Origin: Desulfuromonadales bacterium
GTDB lineage: Bacteria > Desulfobacterota > Desulfuromonadia > Desulfuromonadales > BM103
DNA length: 13,729 bases
Direction: 5' to 3'
NCBI GenBank assembly: GCA_030640215.1
Contig: DAOWJU010000319.1
Location: 1 to 13,729, forward strand
Shown: piece after piece, positions 9,337 to 13,729 of the stretch
Layout of the letters: each line of letters begins with the position of its first letter
Position numbering within the stretch: the stretch's first letter is position 1
Made by a program: the position numbers and the translations under genes
Notes under the pieces: model-generated
What the model saw: the letters and a program-made list of their open reading frames with translations, nothing else
The model's database searches: none
What the model was told of the DNA's origin: nothing

Positions 9337-10334
9337 TCGTCATTCCGAGACAGGACCGCATCAGCGGCAACTGGGTGACTGCCCACAGGTTTCAGCACGG
9401 CCTGAAAAAGCATGGCCATCAAGTCGCCCTGCATGACGCCAAGCTGCAGACAGACGGCGTTTTCAGACAGCAACTGCTTGACTTCGCTCCCGATGTCACA
9501 ATTTTGCTGCACGCATACCGCTCCGGGAAACCGTGGCTGAAAGCTGCAAGCAATCTGAGCATTCCCTACGTGGTCCTTCTCACCGGCACCGATGTCAATC
9601 ATGGGCTGGACGATCCTGATCAGATCAAGACCATCCACACGATCATGCGTCAGGCCGCGTTCGTCCTGCTGCAGAACCCGTTAATCGTTGCCGGGATCAA
9701 GGCCGTCCATCCGAAATTAACCACGAATTTGCGCGAGTTGACGCCCGGAATTGTATTGGGCACTGTCGATTATGACCTGCGAGCCGTTCATTCACTTGAA
9801 AAGCAACAAACACTTTTTCTCTGCCCAGCCGGTTTGCGGCCTGTCAAAGGGGTTCTGGAGCTGCTGCAGATGTTCGACCAGGTGGCTATGCAAAGCTCGA
9901 CCTTCCATCTCGCCTTTTGTGGCCCCATCCTCGATGAGGGTTACGCTCAATGTGTCTTTGACGCAATTGAACAAAGGCCATGGGCAAGCTATCTTGGCTC
10001 CATTACCCCGGGAGCCATGGCGAATGCCATGCGTGGTGCCGATGTCATTATCAACAACTCTCAAACGGAGGGTCTCGCCAACGCCCTGTTGGAGGCAGCA
10101 ACCATAGGCCTGCCAATTCTCGCCCGCAAGATTCCCGGTAATGCCGCGGTAGTCAGACACGACAACAACGGCCTGCTCTATAGCAATAAATCTGAGTTCA
10201 CCCGATATGCCCTGCAACTGCTCAATAGGGAAAGACGCCAACAACTTTCCTGCCCAGACCCGGATCGTTATAATCCAGACAAGGAGACCGCAGAGCTGAT
10301 CACTATTCTGCAGAAAACAATATCGATGACGTAA
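9324..10334 (+). CDS. Family 4 (GT-B fold) glycosyltransferase
   Basis: This 336-aa retaining glycosyltransferase is expected to use a nucleotide sugar in the cytoplasm. The N-terminal Rossmann domain starts MRILIVIPRQDRISGNWVTA. An LLTGTD motif lies at 85-90. The C-terminal donor domain has GLRPVKG (170-176, the usual GxRxxKG phosphate-binding motif) and the EX7E pair E249/E257 in QTEGLANALLEA, followed by GLPILARKIPGNAAVV. The start at 9324 is chosen because GGAG lies 7 nt upstream; an upstream TTG at 9303 adds seven residues without support. It overlaps the deacetylase gene by 13 bp. A GT4 enzyme paired with a deacetylase recalls the BshA/BshB logic of bacillithiol synthesis, although the deacetylase here is ChbG-type rather than PIG-L-type. 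It also loosely resembles SenB-type GT4 proteins. Acceptor unknown. Confidence 0.9.
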   Translation: MRILIVIPRQDRISGNWVTAHRFQHGLKKHGHQVALHDAKLQTDGVFRQQLLDFAPDVTILLHAYRSGKPWLKAASNLSIPYVVLLTGTDVNHGLDDPDQIKTIHTIMRQAAFVLLQNPLIVAGIKAVHPKLTTNLRELTPGIVLGTVDYDLRAVHSLEKQQTLFLCPAGLRPVKGVLELLQMFDQVAMQSSTFHLAFCGPILDEGYAQCVFDAIEQRPWASYLGSITPGAMANAMRGADVIINNSQTEGLANALLEAATIGLPILARKIPGNAAVVRHDNNGLLYSNKSEFTRYALQLLNRERRQQLSCPDPDRYNPDKETAELITILQKTISMT

Positions 10335-10350
10335 TCCGCAGGAAAGAATT

Positions 10351-10424
10351 GTCATTCCCGAGGGTGTAATCGGGAATCCAGCCTTTAAAACCATGGATCC
10401 CCGATAGAATCATTCGGGGATGAC
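10351..10424. repeat. 74-bp double-hairpin intergenic repeat (palindromic, MITE/REP-like)
   Basis: Two hairpins sit within a larger imperfect palindrome. The left is ATTCCCGA (10354-10361) with TCGGGAAT (10370-10377), an 8-bp stem. The right is ATCCCCGA (10397-10404) with TCGGGGAT (10414-10421). The ends GTCATTCCCGA and TCGGGGATGAC are complementary except for one wobble. GTCATTCCCG...GGGAATCCAG elements are a widespread dispersed repeat type in proteobacteria, and the left hairpin recalls the ATTCCC-N-GGGAAT dRS3 layout. No target-site duplication or second copy is visible here. The right hairpin, followed by GGGCTTTT, might weakly terminate the glycosyltransferase transcript. Confidence 0.75.
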
Positions 10425-10458
10425 GGGCTTTTGCAAATGATAAAAATCTTCACCTTGG

Positions 10459-10488
10459 TTGAACCTGAGCGCAAATATCGCATACTAT
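10459..10488 (+). promoter_or_regulatory. Candidate promoter of the sensor-exonuclease gene
   Basis: TTGAAC (10459-10464) and TACTAT (10483-10488), 18 bp apart, each match four of six consensus bases. The predicted start near 10495 leaves about 24 nt of leader holding GAGGAG and the TTG start at 10519. Confidence 0.4.
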
Positions 10489-10518
10489 CTTAAGAGTAAA
10501 CGCACCGAGGAGAATGCT

Positions 10519-12687
10519 TTGCGAAAAGACTTTGGCGTCAGCCTGTCACCTGCAGTCAAATACTGGATTTTTCTAACCGGTATTATTGCGATCATATTTA
10601 CCGTCATCTTCGGTAGCTTTGCTGCAGCCTACCTGAATCTTTCCCCCGAAGATCAGGCCATTATTGCAAAACTCTTCAACAAACTGATTCCCTTTCCTCT
10701 GATCGGCTCAATCGTTCTGGTTGCCTTCATTTGCACCATGATCAGCCTGCTCTTTCGTTACTACATCATACCGGTCCTGCGCATGGCCGAGCAGACCCGC
10801 CTGATCACCGCCGCCAACCCGGACTATCGCATCACCACCGAAGGTGCTCGCGAACTGGCGATGCTGGCTAAAGTCATCAACGAATCGGCGGATGCTTTCC
10901 AGACGTTGCAAAGTGAAGTTGATGGCAAAGTTCGCCTGTCTAACCTGGCCCTCAAGGAAGAGCGCAACCGCTTTGCAGCACTGATGTCAGAGCTACCTTT
11001 CGGGGTGGTGGTCTGTAACAAAGATGGCAAGATCATGCTTTATAACCACCTGGGACGAAAAATGCTGCAACCGGCAGGAGGGAGTCAAGAAGAGAGTGGA
11101 ACCATCGGCCTGGGGCGGTCAATCTTCGGAGTTCTGGAACGAGACCCTCTGGTCCATGCTCTGGAAGTCATGAACCACGCGTTTGCCAAGGATCAGGTCA
11201 AACCTGCGCTCGGCTTGACGACCAAGCTGTGTGGCACTCGCTTTATTCGTGTCAACATGGCACCTGTCACCAGCAACGATGAGGACGCCCGGGTTATTTC
11301 CGGATTTGTTCTCTCTCTTGAAGATATCACCGGTGAAATAGAAGCCGACAGCGAACGTGACAAGTTACTGCAAGGCATGGTCGACGCTGTCCAGGATTCA
11401 CTGGGCAAAATGCACCAGAGGGTCGATCTCATCTGCGAGATGCAGACCACCAAGCAAGATGCCTGCAATCATCATCTTCGATCCGCCGCCCAGATCACCA
11501 GCGAACTGGAAGAGCATCTGGCGTTGGCCAGAAATCTCTACAGCGAACATCGTCTCGCCTATGGAAATCGCGAGAATGTGCTGGCTGATACCTTTATGAA
11601 GCTGATCACGAATAATCTCGATGAACGTTTTGCCATACAGACAGAAACAAGTACCAATAAAAGCATCTGGCTGAAGATAGACAGCTATGCAATCGTGCAA
11701 TCGGTCACCAACCTGGCCGGGTTTTTAAAAGCCGAATACGACATCGCTGCGATTCTGCTGCAGATTGGTAGCGACGACGGACCGATGGCCATACTCACAT
11801 TAAACTGGGCAGATCAGAGCGTCACCAGCCAAGCTCTGCGCGACTGGCAACAAACCCCACTTTTTATTGATAGTGCCGGTACAGCAGACTCCCCACAAAC
11901 GATTATCAGCAAACATGGTGGCGACATCACGATTACAGAAACCGATGAAGCTTTCTGCAATGGCATCAAAATAACTCTACCGACTGCATTGGACGAAGAA
12001 CCGGCAGATTTACATTCCGCTGTAGCACCCCGCCCCGTCTCCTATGAGTTCGACCTCTTTCATCAACCCGGCCAGGACGCTCTTGGCAAGGTGCAATTGC
12101 GCAATCTGACCTACGTGGCGTTCGATACCGAGACCACCGGCTTGAACCCCTCCGAAGGAGACGAGATTATTCAGCTCGGCGCTGTGCGCATCATCAATAG
12201 TCGCCTGCTGCACGATGAATGCATCGACCAGCTGGTCAATCCGCAACGATCAGTACCGAAGTCCTCTGTTGAAATTCACGGTATCGACCCCGAGCTGCTG
12301 ACATCACAACCTCTGATTACCCAGGTTCTGCCAACCTTTCACACCTTTGCGGCCGACTCCGTACTGGTTGCCCACAATGCCGCATTCGATATGCGTTTTC
12401 TGCAACTGAAAGAGGATGCTATCGGGCTGCACTTCGACAATCCGGTTCTTGACACACTGCTGCTTTCATCCATAGTGCATCCGAACCAGGAGGGGCATTC
12501 CCTGGATGACATTGCCGAACGCTTCAACATCACGATCATCGGCCGCCACACTGCTTTGGGAGATGCACTGGTCACTGCCGAAATCCTGCTGCGACTCATC
12601 CCGTTACTGGAAGCTCAAGGGATCCATACCCTTGAAGAGGCTCTCAGTGCTTCGTTTAAGTCACCTTTTGTAAAGATCAAATACTAA
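10519..12687 (+). CDS. Membrane sensor protein: HAMP-like, PAS, degenerate histidine kinase, C-terminal DEDDh 3'-5' exonuclease
   Basis: A 722-aa multidomain protein. TM1 is about 15-39 and TM2 about 57-84, followed by a HAMP-like helix region about 85-135 and a PAS domain from about 150 (SELPFGVVVCNKDGKIMLYN) to about 265. At 275-345 the DHp-like helices (ERDKLLQGMVDAVQDSLGKM) lack the phosphoacceptor His. At 365-490 a HATPase remnant keeps an N-box-like DSYAIVQSVTNL and ISKHGGDITI...GIKITLP but lacks the DxGxG loop. From 530 a DnaQ-like exonuclease has all DEDDh residues: D536 and E538 (FDTETTGL), D624 (HNAAFD), H677 and D682 (HTALGD). Expected activity is Mg-dependent 3'-5' exonuclease at the cytoplasmic membrane face, perhaps signal-controlled. 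The TTG start at 10519 has GAGGAG 6 nt upstream; a TTG at 10459 would add 20 residues but coincides with the candidate -35. DnaQ-like modules on sensor proteins exist elsewhere without known role. Confidence 0.85.
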   Translation: MRKDFGVSLSPAVKYWIFLTGIIAIIFTVIFGSFAAAYLNLSPEDQAIIAKLFNKLIPFPLIGSIVLVAFICTMISLLFRYYIIPVLRMAEQTRLITAANPDYRITTEGARELAMLAKVINESADAFQTLQSEVDGKVRLSNLALKEERNRFAALMSELPFGVVVCNKDGKIMLYNHLGRKMLQPAGGSQEESGTIGLGRSIFGVLERDPLVHALEVMNHAFAKDQVKPALGLTTKLCGTRFIRVNMAPVTSNDEDARVISGFVLSLEDITGEIEADSERDKLLQGMVDAVQDSLGKMHQRVDLICEMQTTKQDACNHHLRSAAQITSELEEHLALARNLYSEHRLAYGNRENVLADTFMKLITNNLDERFAIQTETSTNKSIWLKIDSYAIVQSVTNLAGFLKAEYDIAAILLQIGSDDGPMAILTLNWADQSVTSQALRDWQQTPLFIDSAGTADSPQTIISKHGGDITITETDEAFCNGIKITLPTALDEEPADLHSAVAPRPVSYEFDLFHQPGQDALGKVQLRNLTYVAFDTETTGLNPSEGDEIIQLGAVRIINSRLLHDECIDQLVNPQRSVPKSSVEIHGIDPELLTSQPLITQVLPTFHTFAADSVLVAHNAAFDMRFLQLKEDAIGLHFDNPVLDTLLLSSIVHPNQEGHSLDDIAERFNITIIGRHTALGDALVTAEILLRLIPLLEAQGIHTLEEALSASFKSPFVKIKY

Positions 12688-12737
12688 AGGTTCTAAAACT
12701 GAACAATAACAAATACTGGGAAGAAGGGGAAAGTAAC

Positions 12738-12766
12738 TTGACAAACACACCTCATGCTGTTGTACT
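12738..12766 (+). promoter_or_regulatory. Candidate promoter of the binding-protein gene
   Basis: A perfect TTGACA (12738-12743), a 17-bp spacer and TGTACT (12761-12766, four of six) sit about 100 nt before the start codon. No clear terminator separates it from the upstream exonuclease gene, which ends at 12687. Confidence 0.55.
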
Positions 12767-12800
12767 TAAACGTCTGGTTTTACAGGTAAATGTTATAAAT

Positions 12801-12841
12801 TACCGTCGATGTTCCGTATCCTACGGTGCATAAACGTTTAT
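12801..12841. other. Inverted repeats in the binding-protein leader
   Basis: ACCGT (12802-12806) and ACGGT (12823-12827) form a short inverted repeat. It is followed by a perfect 12-bp palindrome ATAAACGTTTAT (12830-12841), 28 bp before the start codon. These may be an operator or leader hairpins; no regulator is identifiable. Confidence 0.3.
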
Positions 12842-12869
12842 TGTTCAATTCAACTAGTGGAGGAGACAG

Positions 12870-13729
12870 ATGAAAAAGCTGAAGTTTCTCGTTGTATTGT
12901 CCCTGGTCGCTCTCTTTGCGACCCCCGCCCTCGCAGCTGACACCATCAAAATCGGCTTCAACATCCCGATGACCGGAGACATCCCGGAAGTTGGGGAAGG
13001 CTCCAAAAACGCCGCTGAAATGTACCTTGCAGATATCAATGGCGCCGGCGGCCTCGAGGTCGGTGGCAAGAAGTACATGCTTGAGTTCATCTACATGGAC
13101 AACGAGTCTAAAGCCGACTCGGCAGTCAACGCTGCCCTCAAACTGATCGAGCAGGAAGAGGTCGTGGCGATTATCGGCCCCAACTCCTCCAAGCAGGCAG
13201 TTCCTGGTGGCGGTACCGCTAACGAAAACCGCGTGCCGATGATCAGTCCCTGGTCGACCAATCCTAATACCACACTGGATCGTCCCTGGGTTTTCCGCGC
13301 TGCCTTCCTCGACCCCTTCCAGGGGCCAGTAGTAGCCGACTTTGCAGCCAAAAAGTTCGGTGCCAAGACCGCAGCTGTGCTCTTCGACGTTGCTAACGAT
13401 TATTCTGTCGGTTTGGCAGAAGTATTTAAAGCTGCCTGGGAAGCCAAGGGGCTCGGCCCTGTCGTAGCCTACGAGTCGAATGGCACCAAGGACCAGGATT
13501 TCTCCGCCCAGCTGACCACCATCATTGCCGCCAAACCTGACTTCATCTTTGTGCCGGAAAACTACAACCAGGTCGCCCTGATCATACCGCAGGCGCGTGA
13601 TCTCGGTTACAAGGGCCCGTTCATGGGTTCCGACGCCTGGGGCACCCCAGACCTGGTCAAACTCTGTGGCGAGCAGTGCAACGGTCAGTACTTCTCAACC
13701 CATTACGCTGCAGCCGGTGCCACGGGTGC
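12870..13729 (+). CDS. ABC transporter periplasmic substrate-binding protein, branched-chain amino acid (LivK-like) family; 3' end outside window
   Basis: A periplasmic type I binding protein that should deliver an amino acid or similar solute to a Liv-type ABC importer. 286 codons are present of an expected 370-390; the frame is open to the window edge. The signal peptide is MKKLKFLVVLSLVALFATPALA, with cleavage after A22 (ALA before ADT). The mature start IKIGFNIPMTGDIPEVGEGSKNAAEMYLADINGAGG and IIGPNSSKQAV are typical of the Peripla_BP_6 family. A Cys pair in LCGEQCNG near residue 270 could form a disulfide. The start is secure: GGAGGAG lies 4 nt before the ATG. Permease and ATPase genes would be expected downstream. 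The substrate is not certain, since Liv-like proteins also bind aromatics, amides and urea. Confidence 0.9.
   Translation, partial: MKKLKFLVVLSLVALFATPALAADTIKIGFNIPMTGDIPEVGEGSKNAAEMYLADINGAGGLEVGGKKYMLEFIYMDNESKADSAVNAALKLIEQEEVVAIIGPNSSKQAVPGGGTANENRVPMISPWSTNPNTTLDRPWVFRAAFLDPFQGPVVADFAAKKFGAKTAAVLFDVANDYSVGLAEVFKAAWEAKGLGPVVAYESNGTKDQDFSAQLTTIIAAKPDFIFVPENYNQVALIIPQARDLGYKGPFMGSDAWGTPDLVKLCGEQCNGQYFSTHYAAAGATG

Noticed and set aside
10459..10518. Upstream TTG start adding 20 residues to the sensor-exonuclease
   Set aside because: There is no Shine-Dalgarno before it and it coincides with a candidate -35; the TTG at 10519 has GAGGAG at ideal spacing. Not fully excluded.

Overview
This is chromosomal DNA from a Gram-negative bacterium. 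It encodes an outer-membrane beta-barrel, periplasmic signal peptides and a bacterial NADPH-type glutamate synthase. Gene density, moderate GC content and protein flavour (GltBD, a LivK-type binding protein, PAS and DEDDh-exonuclease modules) would suit a Desulfuromonadales-like deltaproteobacterium. That placement is an impression from protein style, not a measured result. No phage, plasmid, transposase, CRISPR, tRNA or rRNA genes are visible.

Region 1 (1-5661) runs forward without an internal terminator. It holds the C-terminal half of glutamate synthase large subunit (gltB, cut by the window edge), gltD overlapping it by 8 bp, then 49 bp later an OmpR-family response regulator overlapping its membrane histidine kinase by 11 bp. 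The four genes may be one operon that joins ammonia assimilation to a two-component system.

Region 2 (5662-7103) begins 2 bp after the kinase stop with four 7-bp direct repeats at an exact 11-bp period, the layout of PhoB/OmpR-type operators. A candidate promoter follows. It would drive an approximately 200-nt structured transcript that carries a 20-codon ORF with a strong Shine-Dalgarno and ends in a strong intrinsic terminator whose stem contains the ORF's stop codon. Beyond an AT-rich spacer lies a second set of three 11-bp-spaced repeats. It has a related core in the opposite orientation and overlies the likely promoter of an outer-membrane beta-barrel gene. The likely reading is a local circuit in which the two-component system controls both a small RNA or peptide and an outer-membrane protein. 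This is the most distinctive part of the window.

Region 3 (7174-10334) has an MFS transporter on the minus strand, divergent from a translationally coupled pair: a ChbG/YdjC-type deacetylase and a GT4 glycosyltransferase. The pair suggests sugar conjugation and deacetylation of an unknown metabolite or lipid, possibly with export or import by the MFS protein. Neither divergent start has a Shine-Dalgarno, and both sit at the predicted transcription start of a candidate promoter.

Region 4 (10335-13729) contains a 74-bp double-hairpin intergenic repeat. Next is a large membrane protein that fuses HAMP-like and PAS sensing modules and a degenerate histidine-kinase core to an intact DEDDh 3'-5' exonuclease. 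The window ends in a signal-peptide-bearing amino-acid-type ABC transporter binding protein with its own promoter, truncated by the window edge.
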